The notes: generated from the sequence alone by a model not told the origin. A DNA stretch of 64,000 nt from AP-15 sp963700185 (GCA_963700185.1 CAVOWP010000031.1:460650-524649); one strand, 5' to 3'; shown: positions 52,539 through 63,124, numbered from the stretch's first letter. Numbers and translations: made by a program.

Positions 52539-52688
52539 TCAATGCCAGAACACCAGCGCCAAGACAATCGTCAGCCCGGACCAGGTAACGATGCCGGCGA
52601 GCGTCGCGCGCCATCGTTCGACGATCGCGCGGCTGCGCTCGCTCAGCGGATAGGTCACGACCAGCGGCCCGGCAGCGCCAACACTCAT
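52539..52688 (-). CDS. 49-residue membrane protein (uncertain)
   Basis: MSVGAAGPLVVTYPLSERSR, AIVERWRATLAGIVTWSGLT, then IVLALVFWH: a C-terminal membrane helix after a basic stretch. GGAAG precedes the ATG at 52688. No family recognised. Confidence 0.35.
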   Translation of the reverse strand: MSVGAAGPLVVTYPLSERSRAIVERWRATLAGIVTWSGLTIVLALVFWH

Positions 52689-53298
52689 TGGACTTCCGAT
52701 CAGCATCGAAGCAAATCCGGGGCCGTGCAACATACCTCGCAGTAACCGTTATCCGGCAAGACGCCGGGCTGCTTCTGCGATAGGCAACTATAGGGTTGTT
52801 CCCCCATCTCAAACGCATCCTCAGGCTCAATCGACTGCGACCGCCGCGGCCCATCGGGTGCGAAGGACGGTTCTGCGCGATCGCGGTGAGGAGGAATTTC
52901 GGCGCGACGCGGCCGCGCGCAGCCTCCGACTGAGCCTGCGCCAGGCCGATGCCGACGCGTTACCCTTCGCCGACGAGAGCTTCGACTATGTGTTATCGTG
53001 AAATACGGGCTGCCCGCTACCCGAGCGCTGTAGCGAGATTGATCTGGTAAAGGACTTCGCGTCGCGTCTGGCAATGACTGGAATGGGCTAACAAGGGGCC
53101 GTTTCGTAATCCGGGAGATATCGGCCGGAGTTGACCCGAAGCGGTCATTAGCGGCGGTTAAGCTATCAAAGCTGCTTGGTCGCGATCTTATCCTCACGCC
53201 TGCGCCGGTGGCAGGATCACAGGGCGCGCCGGTGTGATATGGTGCTTCCAGTTCCGCTTAAATCGGCACGCTCGCAAGCATGACCTGGGGGTGACGGC
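52689..53298. other. intergenic with a methyltransferase scrap
   Basis: At about 52941-53001 the plus strand reads QADADALPFADESFDYVLS-stop, the post-motif II segment of a SAM methyltransferase. Nothing else of that gene is left. No further feature is supported up to the radical SAM gene. Confidence 0.4.
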
Positions 53299-54993
53299 AT
53301 GACTGCCGGAAAATCAATCGCGGCGCCGACGACCGAAATATCGTGCAACGTGCTCCTGGTCTGCCCCCGCTTTCACGGTCGATCGTTCTGGGATAATTCG
53401 GCGGCCTGCGAGGTGTTCGGCGCCGGCATCCCGGCGCCGCCGCTCGGGCTGATCACGGTGGCGGCGATGCTGCCGGCGTCCTGGGAATGCCGGCTGGTCA
53501 ACCGCAGCACCGAAGAGCTTAGCGAGGCCGATCTCGACTGGGCCGACATGGTGATGACCGGCGGGATGATCCCGCAGCGTCCCGATACTCAGGCGGTCAT
53601 CGAGCTGGCCCAGGCGCGCGGCAAGACCGTGGTGGTCGGCGGGCCCGATGCGACCTCCTCGCCGGAAGCCTACGAACAAGCCGATTTCCGGGTGTTGGGA
53701 GAAGCCGAGGGCATTATCGACGCCTTTATCGCCGCGTGGGATGCAGGATCGCGGCAAGGCATCTTCACCGCCGAGAAATTCACCATCGACGTCACCAAGA
53801 CGCCGATCCCGCGCTATGACCTGCTCAAGCGCAGCCACTACGTCTATTACGGCGTGCAATTCTCCCGCGGTTGCCCGTTCACCTGCGAGTTCTGCGATAT
53901 CATCGAATTGTACGGTCGTGTTCCGCGGTTCAAAACGACCGAACAAATTCTCGCTGAGCTCGAGACGCTGTACCGCCTCGGCTATCGCGGCCATGTCGAC
54001 TTTGTCGACGACAATTTCATCGGCAACAAGAAGGCGGTGAAGAACTTGTTGTCGCACCTGATTACCTGGCAGCAAGCGCACGGTTTTCCATTCGAATTCT
54101 CCACCGAGGCCTCAATCAACCTAGCCGATGACGATCAGCTGCTCGCACTGATGCGCGCCGCTAATTTCTATATCGTCTTCGTCGGCATCGAGAGTCCGGA
54201 TTCGGCGACGCTGATATCGGCGCAAAAGAAGCAGAACACGCGGCGGGTGTTGGCTGACAGCGTGCAAAAGATCTACCGAGCCGGGATGATGGTGAACGCC
54301 GGCTTTATCGTCGGCTTCGACAGCGAAAAAGACGGCGTCGCCGAGGCGATGATCGAGTTGATCGAGGCGGCGGCGATCCCGGTCTGCATGGTCGGGCTGC
54401 TTTTCGCGCTACCCAACACGCAATTGAGCCGCCGGCTCGAAAAGGAAGGCCGGCTGCTTCCGGCATCCTATGTCGTCGACCTGGTGGCGGAGGTCGGTGG
54501 CGGCGATCAATGTGCGATCGGTCTCAACTTCCTCACCGTGCGTCCTCGCTGCGATATCCTGAACGACCTCAAGCGAATTCTGCAGGGCGCTTACGATCCG
54601 GCGGTCTATTACCAGCGGGTGCGGACGGTGGCGCGGCTGCTCGACCGTCCGGTTTTGGACAAGCGCCGTTCGACCGAGCTTGCGCAACGCACTCTCGGCG
54701 TTTCGCTCCGTGAACTTGCCCTGGTCTGCCGTATTGTCTCGTTGGTTGCCCGACGGCACCGCGAGGTACTTCGGCATTTCCTCAGAGCCTTGTTCGAGGC
54801 TGCGTGGAAAAATCCACGAGCCCTGGGGTTCGTCTTTACGCTGACACTAATTTATTGTCATCTCGGTCCGTTTGCCCGTCACGTCGTGTCGGTGTTGGAT
54901 CAGCGGCTTGCGCTGCCTCCCGACGAACATGGGGTCGAGAACCTGCCGAACGAGGCCCCGGAGCCGGCCCTGGTCGCGGTCGTCGGGGGCTGA
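53299..54993 (+). CDS. B12-binding-type radical SAM protein (DUF4070)
   Basis: 564 residues. N-terminal cobalamin-binding-like Rossmann domain (about 15-150: NVLLVCPRFHGRSFWDNSAA, MVMTGGMIPQRPDTQAVIEL and VVVGGPDATSSPEAY), lacking a clear DxHxxG, so cobalamin may bind base-on or not at all. Then the radical SAM core with C192-x3-C196-x2-C199 (FSRGCPFTCEFCDIIELYGR), VDFVDDNFIGNKKAVKN and VFVGIESPDSATL. The DUF4070 C-terminus begins with GLNFLTVRPRCDIL. Related proteins include hopanoid- and lipid-modifying enzymes. Substrate unknown. It stands alone. GGGGGTGACGGC precedes the ATG. Confidence 0.85.
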   Translation: MTAGKSIAAPTTEISCNVLLVCPRFHGRSFWDNSAACEVFGAGIPAPPLGLITVAAMLPASWECRLVNRSTEELSEADLDWADMVMTGGMIPQRPDTQAVIELAQARGKTVVVGGPDATSSPEAYEQADFRVLGEAEGIIDAFIAAWDAGSRQGIFTAEKFTIDVTKTPIPRYDLLKRSHYVYYGVQFSRGCPFTCEFCDIIELYGRVPRFKTTEQILAELETLYRLGYRGHVDFVDDNFIGNKKAVKNLLSHLITWQQAHGFPFEFSTEASINLADDDQLLALMRAANFYIVFVGIESPDSATLISAQKKQNTRRVLADSVQKIYRAGMMVNAGFIVGFDSEKDGVAEAMIELIEAAAIPVCMVGLLFALPNTQLSRRLEKEGRLLPASYVVDLVAEVGGGDQCAIGLNFLTVRPRCDILNDLKRILQGAYDPAVYYQRVRTVARLLDRPVLDKRRSTELAQRTLGVSLRELALVCRIVSLVARRHREVLRHFLRALFEAAWKNPRALGFVFTLTLIYCHLGPFARHVVSVLDQRLALPPDEHGVENLPNEAPEPALVAVVGG

Positions 54994-55416
54994 CGATCTG
55001 TTCAGGCCATCAGGCGGCCTCCGCTGCCAATTGCAAGGGTTGGGGTTGTGGCTGAGCCACGCGGCCAACGTTCGCTGAGGCGCAGCAAACCGCTTGCAAG
55101 ACTGCGTAAGCGCCGACGTCGGGCTTGGGATGCGTCACCCAGGTCGACGACTGCAATGGCTAAGCGCTAACCGCGGTCGGACCAGAAACGACGCCCCCGA
55201 AGGTCTCCTTTCCACCCATCGCGGCCGCCCGCTGCTATCGTCGCGAAGAGCAGCTTTGTGTAGCAAAGCGGGCATACAGCGTTCCTTGTAACCCAGAATA
55301 GACCGCCGATTCTCGTTCTCGGTCAGCAGCGACAAGGCCGAGCCCGCCATATATTCCGTGACTATCGAGGGTCGGCGAAGTGCGGTGCCGGTGCACCTGG
55401 ATGGCCAACATGGCGC
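54994..55416. other. intergenic
   Basis: About 420 bases with no supported gene between the radical SAM gene and repeat copy 1. Confidence 0.3.
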
Positions 55417-55575
55417 GTTTCACGGCACAATCCCGAGCTGGCTGGCAGTTCTCGGCGACCCACATTCGACCGTGGCCTCAGCGTTCGCACGACGGACACC
55501 ACGATAATGTCAGGATGGTCGGCAATTTGCCGACGCACAGATCGCTCCGTCGCGCGACCCGGTCAATTGCCAGGC
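55417..55575 (+). repeat. ~150-bp dispersed repeat, copy 1
   Basis: Shares with copy 2 (58559-58712), in the same orientation, GTTTCACGGCAC, AATCCCGAGCTGG, the CGACCGT/GCACGACGGACA stretch, CACGATAATG/GACGATAATG, ATTTGCCGACG/ACATGCCGACG and GATCGCTCCGT. Similarity is roughly 70-75% by eye with small indels. Non-coding. Confidence 0.6.
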
Positions 55576-55764
55576 TATTGGTCAGCACGATTCTGGGCGC
55601 TGGTCTCCGGGCAGCGTCCGGTCTGCGGTGGGCGGCAGCCGCGCCGTCCGACCCGGCTAGGGCGCGGCACTGATCGCGTGCCTCGTCCAGCGGGATGGTT
55701 TAATCTTCGCGCGACCTTGGCGAACCAGGCCGGCGCGCGCCAGGCATAAGGAGGGAGGACAGAA

Positions 55765-56713
55765 ATGGCAAAGAAGCCCTACATCATCGCGCTCGAAGAG
55801 CATTACCTCGACCCCGAGGTCAAGCAGCTCGGCGGCGGTCCCGGGGCTGGTCGTGATGTCGTCGAGCGGCTCGACGATCTCGGCGCGCTGCGCATCCGCG
55901 AGATGGATGAGGCCGGCATCGATCTGCAGGTCCTGTCGCATTCGATCCCCGGACTGCAGGCGGTCGACGCCGAAGCCGGGCCGCCTCTGGCGCGCCGGAC
56001 CAATGACCGGCTTCATGAGGCGGTTCAGCGCCACCCGGATCGTTTTTCCGCCTTCGCCGTGGTGCCGACCGCCAATCCGCGCGCCGCGGCCGACGAACTG
56101 GAGCGCGCCGTCACCCAGCTCGGCTTCAAAGGCGCGATGGTCAACGGCATGACCGGCGGCGTCTTTCACGATGATAAGCGGTTCTGGCCGATCTGGGAAC
56201 GGGCCGCCAAGCTCGATGTGCCGATCTATATCCATCCGGCGTTGCCGCACCCTGCGGTCATCGAAGCCTATTACAAAGATTACGCGCAGTCGCATCCGTA
56301 TCCTGCGTGCCGCCTGGGGCTTCACGGTCGAGACCGCGACGCAGGGCCTGCGCTTCGTCTTGAGCGGCGTGTTCGATGCCCATCCCGGCCTCAAGATCAT
56401 CCTCGGGCACATGGGCGAAGGATTGCCGTTTCTGCTGTGGCGTATCAGCCATGGGCTGCGCGCGACGATGAAGGAAAAGACGTTCCGCGACATCTTCTGC
56501 GAGCATTTCTGGATCACGACGAGCGGCTTCTTTTCGGATACCGCGCTCGTGTGCAGCATGATGGAAATGGGCATCGACCGCATCCTGTTCTCGGTCGATT
56601 ACCCGTTCGCCGAAAACCCGCCCGGCACCGAATGGCTGAAGACGCTGCCGCTCGGGCCCGAAGACACAGAGAAGCTGCTGAACGGCAACGCCCGCCGCCT
56701 GCTCAAGCTCTGA
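55765..56713 (+). pseudogene. amidohydrolase (ACMSD/decarboxylase type), frameshifted
   Basis: ATG 55765 follows AAGGAGGGAGGAC. First part: YIIALEEHYLDPEVKQL (metal ligand region, ExH), REMDEAGIDLQVLSHSIPGL, RFSAFAVVPTANPRAAADEL and DVPIYIHPALPHPAV (His). The frame is lost at about 56300. The rest, VETATQGLRFVLSGVFDAHP, LKIILGHMGEGLPFLLWRIS (His) and MGIDRILFSVDYPFAENPPG (catalytic Asp), is in the next frame to 56713. All metal ligands exist, so one restored base gives a ~316-residue enzyme like gamma-resorcylate or dihydroxybenzoate decarboxylases. Confidence 0.8.
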
Positions 56714-56872
56714 AAGGGACGGACGCGCGCGCCAACGTCTTCGCCGCTATGCCACCCTGATTATCTGGCCGCTCAGTTCGGTCAACGGCGACGCCGGGTC
56801 ACGCCCCATTTGGTCACTGCGCGGGCCAGCCGGATTGTTTCAGACCGGGAGGGCGCGAGATGGGGCGCCAGT

Positions 56873-58471
56873 CTACCTATCGAGCCACACGTCCTCAAAC
56901 CGCCAGCCGTTGAAAACGCTGTTGACGACTAGGCTGAGACCCTTAACTCGGGGCCGCCAGCAGGTCGCGGCGCGAGTGTAGAAGATGATTGGCCGCGAAG
57001 CGTCGCGCGCGAGGCGCCGCTCGATCTCCCACACCAATTGCCGCCGCTTCTCGGGATCGGGCTCGCTCGACTGCCGATCGATCAGCGCGTCGACCTCCTT
57101 GTCGCAATAGCCGGTGTAGTTGCGGTCCGAGCCACAGGCGTAGTTCTCGTAGAGCATCTGGTCGGGATCGTCGACCGCTGTCTCGCTCACATTGACGCCG
57201 ATCGTATAGTCCTTGCGGATGACCTTTGGGAACCAGTTGGCGGTCTCGATCGGTTCAAGGGTGCCGTCGATGTAGATCTCCTTCATCTGGTCGATCGCGA
57301 TGACGGCCGGGTCGCGGTAGCCGGCGGTGTTGCGGGTCGAGACGGTGACCCCGAGCCGATTGTTCGGGCCGTAGCCGAGCTTTTGCATGATCGCGCGCGC
57401 CTCGGCGCGGTTCTTCGCGACGTCGGGATCGTAGCCCGGCAATTCGGCCAGCTTCTCGACGGGCAGGCCCCAGATGCCGTCCGGCGACGGCTGCATAACG
57501 CCGCCGATCAGGCCCTGCCCTTCGACCAGAATGTCGATGAACGCCTTGCGGTCGAGCGCCAGCGTCACGGCGCGGCGCAATTCGGCATTGTCGAACGGCG
57601 GCTTCGCCGGGTTGATGATCAGATTGCGGGCGCCGTTGTCGGTGGTGATCGTGCAGATCGCCTCCGACACCTGGCTCTTTATGTCGCGCAACAGCGGCAT
57701 CGAGACGCCGTAAGACAAGGTCATGTCTACATTGTCGGCGATGAACATCAGGTTGCGGGTGGCGACACTGGCGACGATTGGGAATTCGAGCCCGTCGAGA
57801 TAGGGCCGCCCAGGCTTCCAGTAATCCGGGTTGCGGGTCAGCCTGACGGATTCGTTCGGCTTGTACTCGACGAACTTGAACGGACCGGTTCCGATGGGGT
57901 GCTGGCGCATCTGCGCTGGCGAGACATGGCACGGATAGACCGGCGACACGCCGGATGCCAGCAGCACCAGCAGATAGGGCTGCGGCCGCTTCAGATGGAA
58001 GGTGACCTCGTCATCCCCCTTCGTGATCACCTCGTCGATGTTGCGGTACCACGCCTTGCGCGGGTTGAGGCGCAATTTCTCCTGCGCCTTTCCTTGCAGG
58101 AGATCCCAGGTACATTTGACGTCGGCGGCGGTGAACGGCTTGCCGTCATGCCATTTGATCCCGTGCCGGAGCCTGAAGGTCAGCTCCTTGCCGTCCTCGC
58201 TCCAGGTCCAGCTTTCGGCGAGGTCGGGTGCGATCGTGTCGAGCGTGTTCTTCTCCTTGTGCTGGTCGAACAGCACAAGGTTGTTGAACACCGGCATCAG
58301 CACGGTGACCGCGGCGCGCGTTACCTCTTCGTGGATCGACATCGAGGCCGGGCTGGCGAAATCCGGCATCTTTAGGACGCCGCCCGATTTCTGCGCCAAC
58401 GCCAAGTGGCTGCCCAGCCAGAGCGCCAGTGCCGTTGCAGCCGCAACGGCAATACTACGGGAACGTCTCAT
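56873..58471 (-). CDS. ABC transporter substrate-binding protein, peptide/nickel (SBP_bac_5) type
   Basis: 532 residues from ATG 58471 with GGAGGGG upstream; the frame extension to 58669 is repeat DNA. Signal peptide MRRSRSIAVAAATALALWLG, cleaved after LALA. Family-5 hallmarks: LVLFDQHKEKNTLDTIAPDL, AESWTWSEDGKELTFRLRHG, IKWHDGKPFTAADVKCTWDL, GTGPFKFVEYKPNESVRLTR, NPDYWKPGRPYLDGLEFPIV and DNAELRRAVTLALDRKAFID. It delivers peptides or similar solutes to a permease in the periplasm, but no permease or ATPase gene is adjacent, so it is an orphan here. Convergent with the amidohydrolase. Confidence 0.9.
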   Translation of the reverse strand: MRRSRSIAVAAATALALWLGSHLALAQKSGGVLKMPDFASPASMSIHEEVTRAAVTVLMPVFNNLVLFDQHKEKNTLDTIAPDLAESWTWSEDGKELTFRLRHGIKWHDGKPFTAADVKCTWDLLQGKAQEKLRLNPRKAWYRNIDEVITKGDDEVTFHLKRPQPYLLVLLASGVSPVYPCHVSPAQMRQHPIGTGPFKFVEYKPNESVRLTRNPDYWKPGRPYLDGLEFPIVASVATRNLMFIADNVDMTLSYGVSMPLLRDIKSQVSEAICTITTDNGARNLIINPAKPPFDNAELRRAVTLALDRKAFIDILVEGQGLIGGVMQPSPDGIWGLPVEKLAELPGYDPDVAKNRAEARAIMQKLGYGPNNRLGVTVSTRNTAGYRDPAVIAIDQMKEIYIDGTLEPIETANWFPKVIRKDYTIGVNVSETAVDDPDQMLYENYACGSDRNYTGYCDKEVDALIDRQSSEPDPEKRRQLVWEIERRLARDASRPIIFYTRAATCWRPRVKGLSLVVNSVFNGWRFEDVWLDR

Positions 58472-58558
58472 CACTGCCCCTCCGGGCCACCAGCTCGACC
58501 GGACATTTGTAGCCGCGGCAGGTTTCCCGCCAGCATCGGGGGGCGTCAAGCGACTTGT

Positions 58559-58712
58559 GGTTTCACGGCACCAATCCCGAGCTGGGATCGGCAGTATTCG
58601 GCAACCCGCGCTCGACCGTCGCCTTAGCCGTTGCACGACGGACAAGACGATAATGGATGCTGGCAACATGCCGACGTGACCGATCGCTCCGTTGCACCGT
58701 CAGGCCAAATCC
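58559..58712 (+). repeat. ~150-bp dispersed repeat, copy 2
   Basis: See copy 1 at 55417. Lies just upstream of the binding-protein gene start, while copy 1 lies upstream of the divergent-facing amidohydrolase, so the two genes are bracketed by direct repeats 3.1 kb apart. Confidence 0.6.
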
Positions 58713-59616
58713 CATGTTATAGGCGGCACCCTCCTTGACGCTGGTTTCGGCAGCGCTCGCTCCCGCGGTTGGCGGCGGCCGTGGCGCGGTCCTCGGACGC
58801 GAGGCAGATGAAAGCCAGACAGGCAGGTTTGTAGGAGTTGGAACATAACGTGAACACCGCTATATTGAAGGCCAGCGCGCTGGTGGAGGAGTCACCCGTG
58901 GCGGCGCGTCTGTGCCAATTGGCACATCCGGTACCATGGGGATGCAGGGATCTACCGGAAGGCCACCGCGAAAGCTCGAAGGCCAAGTCCTGCCGGGACT
59001 CGACAGTTGTCCCGTGAAGTAGCGAGCAACCGATCTACCGATGTCGCGGATAGACGGGCCTGAAAGCGACGGGGCGGCTCCGACGAGCAAGCACTGATCG
59101 GCGAGGGCAAGCGGCCACTCCAGCACCCTTGCTGGGGATGGTCCCGCTATGCCCTCTGCTCAGGGGACCCACCAACAAGCAATCTAGTAGGCTCTATTAT
59201 TAAATGGGCCGATTTTCGGCAAAAATCATCGTCGAGCAGACGCACCACGGCACTGCTGCAAAGGAACGCCAGCGGCGCGCTAGTCCACAGGTCTCCGTAG
59301 TCGCGCACGTCGCCCGTTGTGGGCGGCGGGTTGATGATCAGCGCGGTGGTCTCCCTAGAGCCCGGTCAGCCGATGACTGCGGCATGGAGCGGCTAAAGAT
59401 ATCGAGTTTACCGACATCGTCGGCTGGTGAGGTGGCCCTAGTACTCAGATCCAGTAAGATGCTTCAGCTCGTCGGCCTGAGAGCGGCCCGGCCAGCGGTA
59501 TCGAGCCGATGAGCGGTGAATGATCTGTTTGCTTCTGAAACTAGGCTTGTGGCGCACGCCACGACCAATGACTTAATCCGGAAAACGAGCCGCTAGTCGG
59601 CTAGATCCGCAGGCAG
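58713..59616. other. no confident gene
   Basis: About 900 bases. Frames are short and lack motifs or ribosome sites. A run ATTATTAAATGG at ~59195 is locally AT-rich. No RNA gene recognised. Confidence 0.35.
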
Positions 59617-61151
59617 TCAGCCGGTGCCGATGGCAGGCTTTGTTGCCGTTCGGGACGGCGGATGCACCAGCAGCAACAGCACGCAGGAGCCGATCGCCAT
59701 GATCATCATCAGCGCGAAATCGTTGATATAGGCGACCATCGACGCTTGCCGGGTCACCTCGGCGTTGAGCGCGGCGATGCCGGCCGGGTCTGACAGGCTG
59801 AAGGGTGCGGCCAGATGCGGGGCTTGCGCCAGCGGGTTGTCCGGCCGCAGCTGCTCGACGAGCCGCGAGTGAACGGTCTGAATGTTCTCGGTCAGCCGCG
59901 CTTCGAGGATCGAGATCCCGACGCTGCCGCCGAGATTGCGCATCAGGCTCCGCAGCGCCGTTCCTTGCGTCAGGATGTGCCGCGGCAGATTCGATAAGGC
60001 GATCGTATTCAACGGAACAAAGGTGCAGCCGAGGCCGAAGCCTTGCACCAAGCCAGAGACGATAACCGGCTCCATTCCCATGTAGAGCAGAACTGTGTCA
60101 TCTGCCACATCGAGACCGCGCTTAACAGCAGCCCGAACAGAATGATCAGCCGGTTGTCGACCCGGTCGATCATCCGCGCGACGACGAACATTGCGATCAT
60201 CGAGCCGACGCCGCGCGGCGCGGTGACAAGGCCGGTCGTCAGCACCGGATAATTCATCAGGTCCTGGAGCATTGTCGGCAGCAGCGCCAGGGTGCCGTTC
60301 ATGATCAGCCCGATCATGAACATCAGCACGGTTCCGGCCACAAAATTGACGTTGCTTAACAGATCGCGGTTGAGGAACGACCGGTCGGTCGCCGTCGTCA
60401 TATGGACGATGAAGAGGTAAAGGGCGACCCCGGAGATCGTCGCTTCGACCCAGATCTCGGTCGAGCCGAACCAGTCTTTTAGCTCGCCGCGATCGAGCAG
60501 CATTTGCAGCGCGCCGATTGCCAGGCTGAATGTGGCAAACCCCAGGAAATCGAATGGCTCGCGATGGGCATGGCGCGCCTCACGCATAAAGATTAGCGCG
60601 CCGATCCCAGCAATCAAGCCGACGGGCAGATTGATGTAAAAGACCCAGCGCCAGTTGTAGTCGTAAGTCAGCCAGCCCCCGAGAACGGGGCCGCAGATCC
60701 GACCCAATAACGTTTCGACGCCGAAGACCGCCATCGCTTGGCCGTGCCGTTCCGGCGGGTTGATCTGCAATAGAGTGGCTTGCGACAGCGGGATCAGCCC
60801 GGCACCGAAGACCCCCTGTAGCCCACGATAGACAACCAGCTCGGTCAGATTGGTGGCGCTGCCGCACAGCGCCGAGGCCAGGGTGAACCCGCCGACCGAC
60901 AAGATGAAGATGTGTTTGATGCCAAAGCGGCCAGCGAGCCATCCGGTCAGCGGCATCGTGATCGCCGCTGCGACGATGTAGGAGGTCAGCACCCATGAGA
61001 TCTGGTCGAGCGAGGCCGAGAGGCTGCCGCGGATATGGGGGAGCGCGACGTTGGCGATCGTCGTGTCGAGCCCCTGCATGATATTCGCCAGCATGATCGA
61101 GAAGGTGATCGCGATACGGTTCGGAACAGCCGCGCGCACCTCACTTCTCAT
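59617..61151 (-). pseudogene. DHA2-family MFS efflux transporter, frameshifted
   Basis: From ATG 61151: TFSIMLANIMQGLDTTIANV, ALPHIRGSLSASLDQISWVL, GWLAGRFGIKHIFILSVGGF, VYRGLQGVFGAGLIPLSQAT, FGVETLLGRICGPVLGGWLT. This is the EmrB-type motif set (motif A and motif C) for 14-helix drug exporters. The frame is lost near 60085-60105 after SAVSMWQMT. The C-terminus, VIVSGLVQGFGLGCTFVPLN, TQGTALRSLMRNLGGSVGIS, AYINDFALMMIMAIGSCVLL, continues in another frame to 59617. Joined, ~510 residues. No HlyD/EmrA partner is adjacent. Confidence 0.8.
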
Positions 61152-61735
61152 CGCGTCGCCTGCAACCGGTTGAGCCGGCGTCGTCGTCGAATGCCAGAGC
61201 TAGTCAAGCGATGTATCCCGACCTGGCGACGGTTAAAAAAGCGTCAGGTGATGATAGACACGCTAACAAAAGGCAAAACGTTATGCTTTTCCCTGCAGCG
61301 TTGGCATCAACCGCTTGGGTATCGGTCGAGTACGACTGCGTCGTTTTCGCGTCGACACCTTCGGGATGACCATTCGGCGCGACGGTCAGGGTTGTATCAA
61401 CGGTCGTTGCGGCTTCGCGCTGCGGTCGGGTGGCCCTTGGTCCTGCGACCGCCGTTTCGGTGAGCTATCTTCGACCTCGCCGACCGGTAGCAATGAAATC
61501 CATTGGCCGCCCTCTTCGATTGGGGTCAGGAGTGCGATCGACAGCTTGCTTGTATTAGCCGATCACGAAGAGGTACCCGTGCACAGACCAGATAGCAGAG
61601 CCAGTGTCATCACGGGATGAACCGCTGACCGTCCATCGTCTCCCGCGAAACGTCGCGATAGCTGAAATCGTGCAAGCAACAAGTACAATCTGGTAAATGG
61701 CGCGATAGAGTTGTCACGGAGAACATTGGCACGAT
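61152..61735. other. intergenic
   Basis: About 580 bases with no supported gene or RNA. Confidence 0.3.
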
Positions 61736-62080
61736 TGGGCAAACGACGGTCAGTGTGCTGTCAAGACCGAGATCGCACGGGAAGCGGCTGCAGAGCGAGT
61801 GCGTCGCCGCCGAGCGTGGCGTCGGGCTGGTTATCGCTGTCTAACGATCGAGATTCTACGACACCGAGATCGACGAACTCGTCCATCGCGGGCTGCTGGC
61901 ATAGACGAGCGTGAAGATCCTGAGGCGATTGTGGGGCGCTTTATGACTACCTCGGTTCCTGATTGGGCGGCTATCGTGACGAAGAACGGCCGAGATCGGT
62001 GGCGTGAACAAATGCGAGCAACAATGCCGGAATTCGCGGTAGGCATGCTGCAGTCGCTGCCGTTGAACACAAGACGATAG
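61736..62080 (+). pseudogene. phage-associated small protein, fragments
   Basis: Three pieces in three frames: RRRRAWRRAGYRCLTIEI, then DTEIDELVHRGLLA, then DPEAIVGRFMTTSVPDW. Together they resemble a small basic protein seen next to terminase genes. At least two frameshifts. Low confidence as to family. Confidence 0.35.
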
Positions 62081-62584
62081 GTCGACCGACTGATTACACG
62101 CCCGAAATCGCTCGCGAGATCAGCGACCGGATGATCGACGGCAATTCACTGCGCACCGTCGCCGAACAGGACGACATGCCGGACGAAGGCACCGTGTATA
62201 GATGGATTTCCAGGCATCCAGAGTTCCGCGAGATCTACGCTCACGCCCGGCGAGCTGCAGGCAATGCGATGCCGAAGAGGTCCTCACCATCGCCGATAAC
62301 ACGACCCTCGATCCGCAGGATGGCGGATTCGCGTCGACATGAAGCGGTTGCTGTCAAAGATCCTGCCGCGGGTTTACGGCGACAAGCTCACGGTCGGTGG
62401 AGATCCCAAAGCACCGATCGACCATGTTGTTGCTCTCGATCTGACCGCGCTGTCGATGCCGAACTCGACGCCCTCGAACTCTTCACTGACGCTCGGCTGG
62501 CGGCGCAAGACGTGCAGGATCACGGTGAATAAATGGAAACCCCACGGTATTCGGCGCAAATGGGACCAACGATTGATTAACTAA
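62079..62584 (+). pseudogene. phage terminase small-subunit-like pseudogene
   Basis: Frame 1: GRPTDYTPEIAREISDRMID, GNSLRTVAEQDDMPDEGTVY, RWISRHPEFREIYAHARRAA - the helix-turn-helix DNA-recognition part of terminase small subunits. After a shift near 62275-62340: LSKILPRVYGDKLTVGGDPK and APIDHVVALDL, the family's C-terminal segment. The large subunit is absent. Prophage relic. Confidence 0.7.
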
Positions 62585-62769
62585 TCTCCGCCAAACTCGA
62601 ATAATGGCAGTCGACCTTTGGTCCAGGTTCCGCCCGTCCATTACGACTTTCGCCGCATCGATTACGGCAAAGCGCTCTTCATCACGGCTATAATAGCCGT
62701 TCCGTGGGGGTCATTATCGCCGCTGCGATATATATTTTGACCGGGTAGTTTGATCCGGTCGGGGAATGG

Positions 62770-63069
62770 CCTCTTGTCGTGTTCGGCGACGGTTCGGTCG
62801 TCTGCCTGCCAACGCACGGTCATACGCCGGGGCACCAGTCGTTGCGCGTCAGACTCGACCAGGCGGCGGCGAGGTCGTGCTCGCTGCTGACGCTTGCAGT
62901 TTCTGCCAGACCCTGCGCGAGCGACGGCTGCCGCGCTACGACCACGATCGCGAGGGGATGCTTGGCCTCGCTCGACCGGCTCGAAGCGCTGGAAAACGGC
63001 GGCGCTCGCATCTTCGGCCACGACCCCGAACTGGCAATTGGTGCCGCAGCCCCGGTGGCGATCCGGTGA
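62770..63069 (+). pseudogene. MBL-fold (AHL-lactonase-like) C-terminal relic
   Basis: VFGDGSVVCLPTHGHTPGHQ and SLRVRL, with the third metal His of the family; then, in a shifted frame, GEVVLAADACSFCQTLRERR, LPRYDHDREGML (metal Asp); then back to ASLDRLEALENGGARIFGHD, PELAIG. Two compensating frameshifts, and the N-terminal HxHxDH half is missing. AHL lactonases open the homoserine-lactone ring of quorum signals; this copy cannot. Confidence 0.7.
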
Positions 63070-63124
63070 ACCACAAAAAAATGGTGCCCGTCGCTCGCGC
63101 CGTGGCGATGGTCGCCGGCCTACC

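Noticed and set aside
53314..54081. 255-codon minus-strand frame
   Set aside because: Shadow of the radical SAM gene; the sense strand has the CxxxCxxC cluster and domain order.
57038..58375. 445-codon open frame on the plus strand
   Set aside because: It is antisense to the substrate-binding protein gene, reads as His/Arg/Asp-rich mirror sequence of a high-GC gene and has no motif.
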